Of a stretch of DNA of 64,000 nucleotides, positions 34,246-48,500 are shown in pieces. Where the stretch lies: NCBI RefSeq assembly GCF_023343835.1, contig NC_064433.1, positions 178,639,777-178,703,776 on the forward strand, given 5' to 3'. Source of the stretch: Lagopus muta (taxonomy: Eukaryota; Chordata; Aves; Galliformes; Phasianidae). The position numbers and the translations under genes were made by a program. Positions within the stretch are counted from its first letter, which is position 1; each line of letters begins with the position of its first letter. A model generated the notes under the pieces. The model ran no database searches. It had not been told where the DNA came from and worked only from the letters and a program-made list of their open reading frames with translations.

Positions 34246-35929
34246 CTCATGGCCATTGTGAGAACAGCAAGAACTTCTTTGTCTTAGTTCCTAATTGTTT
34301 CCAAATAATGAGCATATGCTACAGGTATTTGTTACTGTTTTCCAGATAAGTGGTATCATGTTTTGTAGAGATTAATTTAATCTCAGTCCTACTACTCAAG
34401 CTCCCAAGGTTGCACAGTTCTTCCAAACAGCTTTCAAGCATTTTTTAACTGGCTTTTGACTTGGAAAAGTAAGAAGACAATCATGAAGCAGCAGATGAAA
34501 TCTGCGTTCTATGTTGTTCTATTGTTTGAAATGCATATCCTGATTTGGGTAGTTAGTCTTTATTTGTTTCTAAGAGAAAATAAGTTATGGTGAAGAAATA
34601 GTGTAAATTAATGAAAAATTAGAAATGTTACATGTGCAATTGTTGAACTAAAAAATAAAATGACGTATTTCAAAATAAAGCAAAAATCTCTATTAAAAAT
34701 TCTGAAAAAAATCTTCAACTTTTTACCATAAGAAGCACAGAAAATCACTGCTACTCTAAGATTATATTATAGTGCAGAAAATAAATTTCTTTGTAGGCAG
34801 TAATCTTTGTATTTAGCACTCTTAAAGATCTGTAGTAAAAAATGTAGAAATCATAATTTGACCACGAAGGACCTCTAGTGGTATAAATACTTCCAATAAA
34901 AAAAATCCTCACAATTCTGCTTGCTTGAAATTCTATTTGGAATCATTTCAGCAGTTTCAGATTAAGTTCACCCATGATATTTTGTTTTTCCTTTTGTAGA
35001 TAAAGTAAAAGCAGAAAGCAGTAATATACGGTTGTCTGTGTGTGCAGTATAGCATTTCACTTTACTTAGAGCAGATGCTGTCAACATAAAAATTATTTGT
35101 TTTTTACCATTACAGAAATTACAAAAATAGCATAGAGGAAGACAGTTGGTCGACTGCAGGCATTGAGCAGATGAAGATAGGAGATAGGGCTGTGTCTCGT
35201 GTATGGCTGTGCTAATACTTTTATACCTTCTCTAAACAAAAGCAGTCTCCATCGGTGAGGCAGCAGGAGGGAGCTGTACCACCAGCTCCTGGGCTGCATG
35301 GAAGGTGTCCCTGGAGCCACCAGCATGGCTCAAGGCAGCCGTACGGCTGACATCCCAGAATGTGCAGATGTGGTCACACCTGAGGCGAACACAGAATCGC
35401 AGTAAAAGCAGGAGCCTGAAGCAGGACTGCCTTAACGCAAAGTCACGTTTAGATATCTCAGGTATTTCTGCGTTCATGGCTGTGCTTATCCACAGGTCAT
35501 AAAACCTTCCTCAGGTAGCAAAGTTTATCATACTGTGAATTGAACTTAGTCCCAAAGTCTAACAAATGTACCTGTAAGACACAGCCCACCTAGGCTGATT
35601 CCAAGAGAAGAGCTTGACTGGAGGCAAAAGGCAGCAGAGACTCATTTCCCACCTCTGGAGAATCAGCAGATCGCAGATGAGAGAATAGACTGCAACTGTG
35701 GAGAGCAGTCGTGACAACATACGCAATGTCTGCTACTTCTGCTTCAGCCCCGCTAATCTTATTTGTATTCTAAGTTATGTTTCTGCATGACCAGCGTTAC
35801 CTGACTCATAACTATCACAGCACTGAAGCTAATCTTCACAGACTGATTTCTTGTGGGAGTTATAGCAGAACCTCTTTTTCACTCATTTTTATTAGGAACC
35901 TCGGGTTTGAATCCATCACCCGTGATGCA
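34246..35929. other. AT-rich spacer upstream of SLC35F2
   Basis: No gene or repeat recognised. A weak CTCF-like word lies at 34868-34881 (minus orientation, 11 of 14 consensus positions). Confidence 0.5.
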
Positions 35930-36411
35930 GGCAGGAGTCAGCCACTAAAACATGGTGCAAAACGCCACCGGCTCCTCCGGGTGAGCTGCGTGCTTTTTGC
36001 TAGGGTGTGGGTGGCGGCATCCGGGCTCGATACATCCTTAGGGTGGCACTCGTCGCCAAAGGTGGGGACCGAAGGCTCGGAGGAGCTCAAGGCCGTATAG
36101 AAATCTGGGAAAAATCAAAGGGTGAAGGTCTGGGGCAACCACTGGGACTGAAGAAGGATGGGGCTCGGGACTCCCCACGACAGTCAGGCCAGGCCCACCG
36201 CGCCGGCGGGGCCGAGCTCGCTACGGCAGCGAGGCACCGGCAGCTCCCGGCCGAGCCATGCCCCTCCCGGGGGCGGCCCCTCGGCGGGCACAAAGCTCGG
36301 CTGGGCGCGAAGCGGCGGCTCCTCCCTTCCTCCGCTCGCAGCTGGACCGCGTTACCGCGGCGCTCGCTCCGTTCCTGCGCGGCGGGCGCAGGTTTGAGGC
36401 AGCGCCGCGCC

Positions 36412-36554
36412 ATGGAGGCCGAGGATGCCGCTCGGGCCGCCGCTGGGGCCGCCGCTGGGGCCGAGGCGGCGCCGCCCGAGACGGCGCCGCCCGAGACCGC
36501 CGCTGCTGCTCCGCGCCGGCTGCTGGCGCTGCTGGGCGACAAGCTGTGCACCTG
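36412..36554 (+). CDS. SLC35F2: SLC35F2 coding exon 1
   Basis: Residues 1-47 plus two bases of Trp48 (TG|G). Donor cacctg|gtgagc. Encodes an Ala-rich cytosolic leader followed by [13 protein letters not shown]. Two perfect in-frame tandem duplications of 12 and 15 bp lie within it. Confidence 0.94.
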
Positions 36555-39500
36555 GTGAGCGCGCGGCCCGCTGCTTCCACGTGGAGCCGGGCTCGCGTCC
36601 TGGAGAACGGGCTCGGTAGCGCGGCCGGGCTGCGTTGCGCTCGTGCCGATGGGCTGGGAGCTCTGGGCGGGGAGGTGAGGGCGGGAACGGGAACCGAGGG
36701 TCCGGGAATCTGGTGTGCGGAGCCGGAGGTGTGCCGGGTTGCGGGGCTGTGGGTGTCATCTCACGTGTCCGCTGATGCACCGTGATTTATTTGTTTATTT
36801 TTAATCTTAGCAATTCTGGCTTAGTATTATTTTTTCTGTTTTCGTCTCTGTCAACTTCGCGGCAAAGAAGGAAAGGGAAACAGGAGGGAAGAAGGTAACA
36901 GAACCAAATAGCTGACGTGAGTGCGGAGTCTAGAAGGACTTCCCTTCCTCTCGTCTCTGGAATCAGCTCGGGGCTGAGTCCCACTGATGTATATCGCTTA
37001 GCGCGGCAGCGCTGGTGAAGCATGGAAAAACTGGCGGAAAGCAAGCGGTGCAGGCATGGCACGTGTCCCTGCGCTAGTCAGCGCTGCCTTAGTGAGTGCA
37101 GATGGCCTCCTGTCCTCAGCCCTCGGGAGTTTCCGTTCACTTACAAATTCAGTTTGCGTCTGAGGGAGAAAATAAAGAAGTGTCAATTTAAAAAGCTTTT
37201 TTGTGGGCTCCGGACGTGGTTTCAGGTAAGCACTGCACCGGGCATTCCCTGCTAACAAGGAAGCGCTGGCTCCTGCCAGCATCGTGCTTACACTCCAGAG
37301 TGTGATGGCAGGGATGTGCAGGGATTTGTGCTGGTCAAGTACAGACCTATTCTGAAGTGTGAAACCTGCCTCTCTTTTTCTGGTTACAAGTTTTCTGTTC
37401 CTCCTGCATTTCAGGAGTGCCCCAAAATACAAGATGGAACTAGCAGGAAGTGCTCAGTAATCTCACAGGTACTGATGTTGCCAGATGTTGCCAGAGGGCT
37501 GTATTGTTTAGTCTGGGTGCTGCTTCAAAGAAAATAGAGCTCTGGCTGTCTTCTCCAAAGGCTTCTCTGTTGCTACTGAATTTTTAATTTTTTTTTCCAG
37601 GTGTTTGGAGGCTCTGCCACTTGAGATTTAGAGGCCCGAGTTATACAAACGTTTAATGTATACAGTAGACTAAATGGACTTTGTTGTTTTTCCACTCCAG
37701 TTCGTTGCCTTTTACAAATTAATTGACCTCCGTTTCAAAGCAGAACACTGAAACACTGAAAAGGTTGACCTAGAAAAACCTTTTTCTCCTCATAATAATG
37801 AAATAGGCTTCATCTTGCACTTGTGTTTCCTGTACCGATTCACATAACTGTGCGAGGTGGTTCAAACAAAGTGGTCTCTCCTCTTTCTGTTTCCCTCATT
37901 TGGGAAGGGTTCAGTAGCTGAAGCTGAAATGTGAGTAAATGCTCTGTTTGAGGTTGCCAGGCTTGACCTGTTGGTGTTTAACTGGTGACATCAATAAAAT
38001 TTTTAATTTTAGAAGAGTGGTATTTTTTTTTTTTTTTTTGTGAGGAAAAAGATCACATGAAAATTACAGAGTTTATTAAAATAATAACCAATAAAACCGT
38101 TAGCAGTGGGCCTATTAGAGGTTCTTGAACTTTCTGATCTATGAACTAAGTATGTTTTTATTGTTTTGATATGCTCTTCCTCTGTGTTTCACCCGGAGCC
38201 ACAGAGCCACCAGCCTGGTGTTCTCAAGATGCTGAAGGCTGTATGCCAAGTGGCTGGACCAGCAGTGGCCATGGAACACATTGTGCCAAGTTCTCACTTG
38301 TTCCAAAAATGTCTCTCAGCTCTTATAGGAATAGTCAGATAGGATGTATGGCCTGATGGTATATCAGTTCGGTTTGGTGATCTTACACTGTTATTTCCAG
38401 CCTAAATCAGCCTTGATTCTAAAGGGAGAGATGAAATGATAACTCAATAGCCACTTGCCAAGCGGTTTAAAAAAGCCAAAACAAAAAAAAAGCAAACAAA
38501 AAACCTATAATTCTGGCAACAACAAAAAAAGCCCCACACCACCAACAAAAAACAAACTTATAACTAAAAGGCTGTCTTAGACCACTTTGTGTCATCAGAG
38601 TCCAGAATGATTTAGTCCTTACCAATGCATTAAAAAAGAAAGACCAATTTCTAACATGGAAGAGTTAATTATTAATAATGTTTAAAAAACAAAAACAAAC
38701 AACATGATGAATTATTAAGAATCACATTAATCAATAGCTATATCATGAAGTGAATGGAAACAGACATCTTGCATGCATTTTTCTGATAAGAAGTTGTCTT
38801 GCAAAATGTAACCAATAGAATTTAAATTTTACTCTGAAATTTGGCAGAGGACAAAGCACTTTGGGTAAGGTTGATTTGGGTAAGGTTAATTTGCTGTGTA
38901 AATTTGGTGGGCACTGAACTCATACAACACAAGGAAAGCACTTGAGCACATGTTCCATGTGGGTAGCCTTACCGTGTTGAACTGCTGCTTTGAGCACTGG
39001 GAATGTGCTCTTGGTTTCTTGGTTTGAAGAAACTCACTTTGGCATGAAAATCTGTGAGTAGGAGAAAAATAAAGAGAGTGAGGCAGAGACACAGCCTTGC
39101 ATTCGCCTTCAGTGCTGTAGAAGGGAATGCAGTAGGAGTGCCTTGGCATACATTAACCACATGGCAATCGCTGATGTGGCAGCCACCAAGTGAGCAGCTC
39201 TGCAGGTTCTGAGCCTGCTGCTCTTCCCACTGTAACAATGGGAGAACATAATTTCCTGAGTGCTTCAAGCTGGAGAAACTTAGTTGTTAGGATAGCTGAG
39301 GGTCAGCCCTATTGAGAACCAGGCTGGTTTTGGTAACTGGTGGTTGAAGCTGATCAGTCATTAGCAGATGTGAGTGTCAGCAGATTTTCTTTTTGCCGGG
39401 TTATTCTCCATGTGCCAAAATGCTGCGTATGGAGACCTCTGCTCTAGAGAAGTGCAGGTGTTTGGGAGATGTGAGGGCTGCCTCTTGCAGAGCCTGTGAG

Positions 39501-42500
39501 AGTGTTGACCATCTTGACTCAACTGAGGCCCATGTTGAACAGGTGCAGGCCTGCAGGGTGCTCCTGCCTGTGCTGCTGGAACCATGTTTCCCGTTGCTCC
39601 TGTTCACCATGTTATTCCTCCTCCATATTGTAGTGAGACTTCTCCTCTCATTGCCTATGGGGTGGCAACAGGAGAGCTGGGAGCAGTGTTCAGCTTCCTG
39701 GAGGGAGGAGGGAAATCTCATCTTTGAAAATTTAGCTGGCCTGTGTTATGTTCTGAATGGTGCCGGGTGGCCTGAGTTCTTCAGGTGAACGTAAAAAGAC
39801 ATTTCTGCATCAGTCAGAAGGAATGGCCAGGATGTGTGCCAGATCTTCGCTCATATGTTTACCAAGTGATACAGTCGGATCTTTGCCAGAATAAAAAGTA
39901 ATCCAGTATTACGGAAGTAGAGTAGCTTAACAGATTTTTTTTGCTTTTTATTTCTTTTTGTCAGCAATCGCTCCTTATGTAGGTGTGCTTTACAGCAGTG
40001 TGTACAGTTAATTCTGTGCTACAAAGTAGCTATGAAAAAATTCTAGCTGAAACATGGGAAACACGGTCTCTCCTTACTTCAGCATTGAAAGTGCTGAAGA
40101 TGAGACTGCTTGTTCAAGCACCAGAATGAGGCATTCACACTTGACAGTCTTACAAGGTTGTCACAAGATCAACTGACAGTGTGGATGTGCACCATTACTG
40201 GGGTGCTCAAGGCAAGCTATAGCAGAATGTAGTACTTGTCTGTCTTGGAAGTAAAGTACCGCTGGGCTCACAGAGATTTGCTGTCTCATCTAAGAGGGTT
40301 TGGAGAAAAATGTGTTTAGCAGCAGTTAAAGTCAGGTGAACTCTGAGATCAGGCTGAACTGAAAATGAATTTCAATTCAAACTGCAGCAACTGCAGCAAA
40401 TTTCAGCGCAAAGAAGTCATGTTGCATCCAAAGGGAGGCATGGTTTGAGTTGGCTTTGACTCCCCAGAGCACACCCTTCTTGTAGATGACATTGGCAGCT
40501 GGATTGCACGTTGTAGCTGGATCACACTGTAGCTGGATTGCACATCATAGCTGGGTTAGCTGGTGATTACTACATTCAAGTGACACGTTAGAAAAAAAAC
40601 AAGTGGTATTACTTTCTGGTAGTGTGTCTGGAATGACTTGCCCTGTGTTGTCAGTGGAGGGCTGTGGGCACAGGGTAGATGTAGAATCCTGATGAGATAC
40701 TCTTTCCTTTCTCAATTACTCCATAGGAACAAATTTGCTGCGTTGTGCAGCCAGATAAATTGTCGTTGGTAGTCTTCAGAGTAAACAAATTTAGAGGTGG
40801 ACAGACCCATGCAGGCAATGCAGCACTGAGGTGATCTCGCTGTACATTACTTGTGAGTGTGCAAGCAGTAAGGTGGTAGGACTCTGCATAGCTTCAGTGG
40901 CAGGAAAAGGATATACAGCAAGCTTTGCATGGCTCTCTGTGTAGGGACATCTAGGTTAGTCACTTCATACCATGGGAGGAACTGCTATTGAAAGAGCATG
41001 AGCTTTTCATTTCCCCTAGCTGTGAATTGCACTTTAGAAGATAGCGTGATTGTTGGCACAAATGTGCTCTTAACTCCATCATCAGCTGCACCAGAATGTA
41101 ATCAATTGTAGCAGAAAAAATCCACAATAAGTATTGATGTTTTTGTATTTCCATAGCACTGCTCATCTTAGGGACTCAACTCACTTGCAAAGGCTCAAAT
41201 CTTCTGAGATAATTGTTGTGCCACTCTTCACACTGCAGATTCCTGATGAACAAAGTTGAGATGAGGCAGTGGAGAACAGGAGGTGTAACTCAGAATGCGC
41301 GTGTCAAAATGTGATGAGAATAGATCATTGGGCTGAGCCTGCCCAGCTGAGTGGAGGTGCTTGCAGCATACTGCAGTCTTTATTAGCTGATTTGGACCAG
41401 CCTTACCAATTTTTGCTGGCTGTTGTGTGGTCGAGACCTTCAGTATGGACACAATGCTGCTTGCTGGTGAAGTGAAAGAACATCGATAGGCAGTAAAAAA
41501 AAAAAAAAAAAGAAATATCAATCTATAAAATGGCTTTTTCCCTGTAAAATAATTAATGAATTGGAATGTTTAATTCTAAGCTTACTTTGTTCTCTTTCAT
41601 ATTTACAGGCATATTTTGAAAACAATCCTCCTGGGCCAGATGCTGTCCTTGTTTATCTGTGGGACTGCTGTTACAAGCCAGTACCTAGCAGAACATTACC
41701 AAGTGAATACTCCAATGTTTCAAAGTTTTATCAACTATTCTTTACTTCTTCTAGTTTATACAACAATGCTGGCATTTAGGACTGGTATGTAAAATGTGGG
41801 ATGAAAGAATCTGCTTCCTTTTTTTTTTTTTCCCCACAGTTTGAAATTACAGAACTTACTCAACAGTTGGCCTAGCTTTTGTAAAGATCCTGCTGAAATT
41901 ACCGCCTTGCAATAACACATGGGAGTGAATTGCATTGTTAAATGTGCATGTAACTTGCTTTCACTTCATATTTGTTTTATATTGTTCTTTTTTATTTCAA
42001 GTCCTGTGTCATATTAGGGGAAAATCGGCATTGTAAAAAAAATTCTTAGCAAGAGTCTGCTTAATATGGTTGCTATACTGTATTAATTTACTCTTTAAAC
42101 ATTCTAGTTTATATATGTATATATATCTTTGAAACAGTGTCTCTGCTTTTCACCATTTCTATGGTCTTCTCTCTGGCTATATTTTACTTTTGTTATACTT
42201 TCCTTAAGCAGAGGCAACCCAAATTCAGCATCACAGTATTACTTATACTTCTTAAAAGAAAGATTCCTGTGCAATATTTGATTGGAAAGAAACACACTGA
42301 CTGCTGCTCTTTTCTAAACAGGCGGTGACAGTCTTCTTCAAATTCTGAAGCAGAGGTGGTGGAAGTATATTTTTTTGGGACTGGCTGATGTTGAGGCCAA
42401 TTACATGATTGTAAAAGCCTACCAGTACACGACTCTCACGAGCGTTCAGGTAAGGACTATCTCTATTTTGAACTGCTGCTTTGATTGCGGTTTTGGACTC

Positions 42501-45500
42501 ATTTCTGAAATGAGATTCATAGGACAGACATGGAAGCTATTTAAACCTGAAAAAGCCTTTCAGGATCTATTTTCTCTGCAGTACAGAGAAGAGCATTCTG
42601 CAACATTTCCAGGAAGCAGAGAAAATTGGCTGATATTATCCATTGCCAACTCTTGAGTTGAACTCTAATTATTTTGATAGAAAGCACTTCTAAGAGTTTG
42701 CTGACAGCCACTCAGGGTTTTTTTTTCATGACACAGTGTAAAGATTTTGGACCAGATAACACTGGCTCAGCTTGAGCTCTGAGTATGATGGGAGTGAGGT
42801 AGATCAGCCTGGAAGCAGTGGGAAGCTTTGCAAGATGTAACCCCACGTGTGAGGACATATTGGAAGTCAGCTGGTGTTTCTGAGCATGCAGTGAAGAGCC
42901 AGTGCTATGGCTTTTGGCTGTGGCAATTCAGAACTCTCTCTATGAGATGGGAGGGAGGTCAGTATACCAAAATATCAGTCAACAGTCATGTCCTCAGGAG
43001 TGCCAGTGCTTGATACTTCATTGCTGCACTGGGACACGTTTGTTCTAAAATAACAGCAAGACTGTGGTGGCAGTTTTTGCCACGCTCCACAGACATGAAC
43101 TATGTCTGCCAGGACAAGGGAGGGGACAGTGCAGAAGCAAGAATGGAGGGTGGCAGCCTATGCCTGCTTTTAACAATGGTGAACCTGTGGATCAGGTCCT
43201 GGCCTGATATTACCTAATAAAAATTTTTATTACCTAAATAAAGGCATAATGTATGATACAAAATCAGCTGTTAGTTGAAAAGGAATGTGTAGATATCACT
43301 GTTCTTGAGTCAAAGTAACAAAAGTTAATATTTAAAAGAAATATCTATAAAGCAATGAACACCTGTGGTGTAGGCTTCCTTTAGAGAGCTGTGGTAGTGT
43401 TTTCTTGTACTGTTGAAGGAACAGTAATGTGCCTTAGGGGTTATTCTTGTCGCATTGCCACTTCATAATTATGTATAATGGCTCATTAAGTCTTTAATTT
43501 ACTTACAAATAATGCCTCAGAAATTACAGACTTAAGAATGGTATGTTTCAGGCTCAAGATCAAGCTAAGCTGATCATTGAGATGCTGTTTGATCATACGC
43601 TTTACAGCTGAAAAAGCCGGGACTTTGATCCTTCTCAGAAGTGGTGAAGTGTTCCCACGATATCTTTCATAGTCAGAAGAAAGAGTAGATACAGTGGGTC
43701 ATGGAGTCCAATTGCCAGATTCAAACATTTACTAGATGTGCATGTGAGAACCTCCAGACTGCTGCTTCAAGTGCCAGTTCAGTAACTGTGAATTTACTGT
43801 TAACTACCAGCTGCAGTCAGGTTTCTTGCACATTTTCTGAAGTCACGGGGTTGAAATGGGATTCAAGACAAAAAAGCCTGCAGTTTACTCCCATGCAAAG
43901 CATTTGCTGTCAGCAGCCAGCATCTTCTGCAGTTACATTAGAATCTGTGGTTCCGAGCCTCTGGCTTCAGTAGTGGCTGTAAGTGGAAGCTCAGCGTGTG
44001 TAAGAGCAAAGCAGGAGTATTCAAGACTTTCCTGAATACAGTTTAATTACTATAAAAATGGTGGCTGGCTGGAGCTTTCCCTTAGCTTTATCTTTTTGTT
44101 TAAATGTAGGTTTCCGCTCAGCAAGGGACTTCCATGTGTTTTCACACAAACACAGGAAAAAAACCAAACCACTTGGTTTTCCTTTAGTTATGAAATGCTA
44201 GCATTGCAGGGAGGGGTTGGAAAAATTTTTAGAGATAATATCAGGATGGCAACTTCCCTTTCTCTGTAAATACAGAAAAAGACTTTGGTGCACAGCTGGA
44301 TCTCCTGCTGGGCTGTGGCTGAGACTTCCTCAGTGCTGGTGTGCTCCAGGCTGGAGGGAGGACGTGGCTGTATTGCTGTCCGACCATGTATTTCATAGCA
44401 AAACTAGAAGTGGTGCAGCTATGGTTTTGTGTTGCCAAAGTTATTAGGCACAACTAGCATTTTCTCTGTTGATAATTCAGGTGGAGAAATTTTATAGGTA
44501 GAATATCAGTTTGTGGAAGAGTATGAACCTTCACAGGAGAAAATCCAGGCTGGAAGCTTGGCTTTCAGCAGGAACCTGCCTGTTGGGAACCATGGGGGAG
44601 AGTGTGCAGGCTAAGCTGCTTAGCTTTAGTGCTGGAGCCAGCAGTTATAACAAACCAGTGACCTCCTGCAGTCCGTGATAATTGATTAACCATGTATTAA
44701 AACATCTTTTAATGATTTACTCACTCTATCCTTAAAACCTTCCTATGAGCAGTGTGGCCATAACCTGGCTTGGGTCAAAACACTCATAAATCAGATCAAG
44801 ATGTTACTGTTTTTTTTCCCCCCTGTGTGAAAATACAGGCTGGAATTGAGTAAGGTGAGTTTGCTGAGGCTCTACTGACAGTAGTAGTCAGTACCACAGT
44901 ACTGCCATAAATGTCATAAAGTCTGAATAAATAAACTTCATTCTTTTAAACAGTTCTACTGACACAATTAATTGTGATGGTGTTTCTGCTTTGCACCTCT
45001 GTAATCTCGATCCTGTGCAGGTGAGAGCATTTTCTACCAAAGAGCTTTGTAACATGGTAGATGAAAAACAGGCAAGATCAGTACATGGAAATCAGATACA
45101 TTTTTTCTGAGTGTAACTGCCCCCTGAAACAGATTGCAAGTATGTGTTCTTCATCATTTGATGACTGGATGTGATGGCTGCAAGTCCACTAACAGGGATG
45201 CTGCAGCTCTACAACGTGTTATTGGTCTGGATGCAGCAATTTCCTATCTGATGTTACCAAAAGAGATCATGGCTGATTATTTACTTCTTCCTTACATAAT
45301 TTTTTTTTTTTTTTTTCCCCAAAGGTTTTGATTCCATTCTCTGTTTGAGTTGGAAAATAGCTTGGAAGTTAGAAAGCTGCATGGTAACATCTCAATAAAC
45401 AGGGAAGCAAAAGCTTACTTATTAACAGAGGAGATGTCTACTCTTGGGGAGATGTGTGTGAAAACATTTTTTTAATTAGTATTTTTGTAGTATTTCTTCA

Positions 45501-48500
45501 CAGAGAAATTCCTATTTCAGAGAAGTCTTTGTTTAAGACTGTGCTTTCAAATACATTTCAGAATTGATTCAGAACAGAAGTGGAAAATCTTGATTCATGA
45601 GAGCTGAACCGTACTTGTTGGTGAAACAGATAAATGACTCTTCTTGATACTTGTCAAAAAAGTCAAAGTAGGGGGAAGTGCCAGAAAATCACAGGGCTTT
45701 TTGTTGTTGTTGAGTTTGTTTGTTTCTTTGTTTTGTGTTTTCGAGCCCAGACAAAAGGTGAGATAAAGTGCAGAAACTCATAGAATATTACTTATTCAAC
45801 AGCGAAGTTGCCCTGAAATACGTGATAGGATGTATTACAACCTGTGTGGTTCTGAGGTCTGATGATACAGCCTGGGCAAGCGCCTGTTCCTTTATGCAGA
45901 CCTCTCATGCTGGACAAGCTGGAAACAGTCCAAAGAACAGAGACAAATAGGTGGAAGGATTAGAGAGCACCATTAGGGTTTAATCTGTAACAACCTCTTT
46001 CATGCTGTATTGGTAAGGCTTTAATATTTGTAGCTATGAAAGTTCAAGCTTGCAAGGCTTTATTGAGTCTGTTTTGTTAAAATCCTTGTGGGCAGTGGCT
46101 GAACTAATGAGCACAAGAGTATGGTGGTAGGTAGAAGCTGGCAAAAGCTGACCATGGAAGGACTGCTGGCTCTTGCCTTTATTTGTAATGCCTCAGCCAT
46201 GGCCCCAGTGACGTGGACCCCATCCTTTGCATTGATTTTAGGAAGCCAGGTTTTAAGGGTTTAAGACTAATTTGTGAGCAGGCTTTGGAAGGCTCACTAC
46301 ATGTTCTGCTGTAAACTGGTCTCTAAAGTACGGCACTCAACTGAGGCAGGTCAGAAAATCCACTTCATTTTTCTGTAGTCAAATTAGGAAACAATGTCTA
46401 TTTTGTTAATTAAATATTGAACCAATTATGATTAGCTGACTGTTCTTGATATTAGTTGGTTATTCTGGAACATTATGTCCATTTAATGCTGCTACCCATT
46501 TTTCTGCATTAAATATACAGCTAACTCTTGCTTATTTTTTTCCACTGCGACAAGGGAGAAATGAGTATAGCACAAGTGAGGCAAAGGTGTGTAAGATTTT
46601 AGGAACACACAGGGAGGTAGTAATGAAGAAAGAAAACAGAAGCCAGTGTCACTGCTTGCCATGGAGTGCAGACATCCTTGAACTTAAAATCTGCTCAGGG
46701 CAGTGTCTGCAAACACATCCGAAATGCTTCTGTGCTCCTGCTTTTGTGCGTGTTTGCTGTTGTGGCAAGGACAAATCACAGAATTACCTGTTTCTGACTG
46801 AGAGTCAGCTTTAGCAGAGTAATGAACTGAAAAAGCATTGAATTGTACATAATTTTAGGAAGCTGGGAGGTTGAGAAGCTGACTTAAGGAAGCTGCTTTT
46901 CTCATCTTGTTCTCCTTTCACTGATTTTGCACATGCTTTTCAGCACCTTACAATGCTTTTTGGTAAGATCCACTTGAAGACAAAAAGGAAAGGAAAAGAG
47001 AAGAGAAGAAAAAGAAAGAAAAAAGAAAAGGAAAGGAAAGAAAAAACCTGCAGATTTTTGCCTTATTTGCCTTGCCTTATTTTTGCCTTGGTGTAACATT
47101 GGATCATCTGTATCCTTCAGCACTTTTGGACTTTAGCACTGTGTAAATGCATCCCAAACTTCAATCACAGATTTGAGGAGTGAAAGATGAGCTAGACAAA
47201 ACGTGGAGGGGAAAAAAGGGAGTGAGTGAACAACCTCCTTGTACTGGTGTCACAGGAAGCGGCGTGGCTTCAGTGCAATGTCCTAGCACTAATTTGTGAA
47301 GCTGCAGGAATTGATTAGATCCGTCACTGCAGGTGTTTCCAGATTAGTGAGTTTTTTCCTAGAGGCAATGCCCACCAGCCCCTCCTCACTTTTGAAATGC
47401 ATTTTATGATAAGATGTGGGTGTGATCCCTCCTGCACTGAAATGAATCCACAAGGGTTGTTTTGTGTCTTTCAGTAACATCTGGTTGTGATGGAAAATAA
47501 AATCCTCAGCATTTGTTTTCAGGATAGAGAAATCCAGATTTGGAGTGGCCTTCTAATCAAAATCATTTCTGCGCACACAGCTACTGGATTGTTTTGGGAT
47601 TCCTGTGCTGATGGCTCTGTCCTGGTTCATTCTCCGTGCAAGGTACCGGCTGATCCATTTCATTGCGGTTGCTGTCTGCTTGCTGGGTGTCGGAACGATG
47701 GTGGGTGCTGACATTTTGGCAGGGAGGCAGGACAGTGAAGGTAAGGAATTCTGTATTGTGCAGGGAAAAATGGGGTCGTGGCTTCCACAGTGGGCTAACT
47801 TGCAAAGGAGGAAGAGAAGCAAATGCAGGGGGAAGGGTGTAGCTTTCTTTTAAAAATGAAGAAAACACATTGCTATTTGAATTTCTTCTCCAGGAAGGCC
47901 CTTTTAACTGGGGTTAAAAGGGAAACACTGGTGCTACATTTCATTCATTGCTGTTTATCAGACCTGATGAAAAGACTTATTCCTGAAGGCTTGTTCATTT
48001 CATATGTGAGATGGTCTGAGAAAAGATGCCTCCTCTCCCTACAGACTTCATCTTATTTGCACTCTGTCAGCCTATGAGCAGACTTTTCTAGTGTGCAGTT
48101 TTCTATGTGTGTAAAAAGCAGGATAGGAAACTGTCGTTACCGTGATCAGGCAGTGTACAGCTAAGCCTTGTTGGCATTATTTTGGGACCTCTGCTTTAGG
48201 TAAGGTAGAAAGATAAATTCAGGTTAAGCTTTAATTCTGTGTTACACAAATATCTTGGCCCTAAGGGAGACAAATGCTCTTTCCCTGCAGGGCACCTGAG
48301 CATTACTCAGTGACTTGCTTGTTGTTACTGTTGGTTGCCTTCATATTGCAGATCTATCTTTGCAGTGATCGCCAACTGGCTTAGGGAAGGAAGTTTGAAA
48401 TCAATTCAAGGTTTTAAACAACAGCAATTGCCTTGCAGAATGGCTGATCCGTGATGGCATTTACTGATAACGGTTGTATTACAGGGAGTCCCACTCGGAT

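Larger units (their letters stand above)
35930..36770 (+). promoter_or_regulatory. SLC35F2: SLC35F2 CpG-island promoter and 5' UTR
   Basis: CpG-dense block around coding exon 1, with no TATA box seen near the probable start. The sequence just before the start codon is cagcgccgcgccATGG, a good Kozak context. Transcription start cannot be fixed from sequence. Confidence 0.8.
36555..41608 (+). other. SLC35F2: SLC35F2 intron 1 (5.1 kb)
   Basis: Contains a T17 run (38023-38039), an A/C-rich tract (38468-38560), a short tandem repeat (40497-40563) and an A17 run (41495-41511). No CR1 copy or other exon recognised. The open frame at 39393-39788 has no domain. Confidence 0.8.

Noticed and set aside
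35904-35914. ggtttgaatcc, resembling a tRNA T-loop / B box
   Set aside because: No acceptor or anticodon stems fit around it and no A box lies at the right distance, so it is not a tRNA gene.
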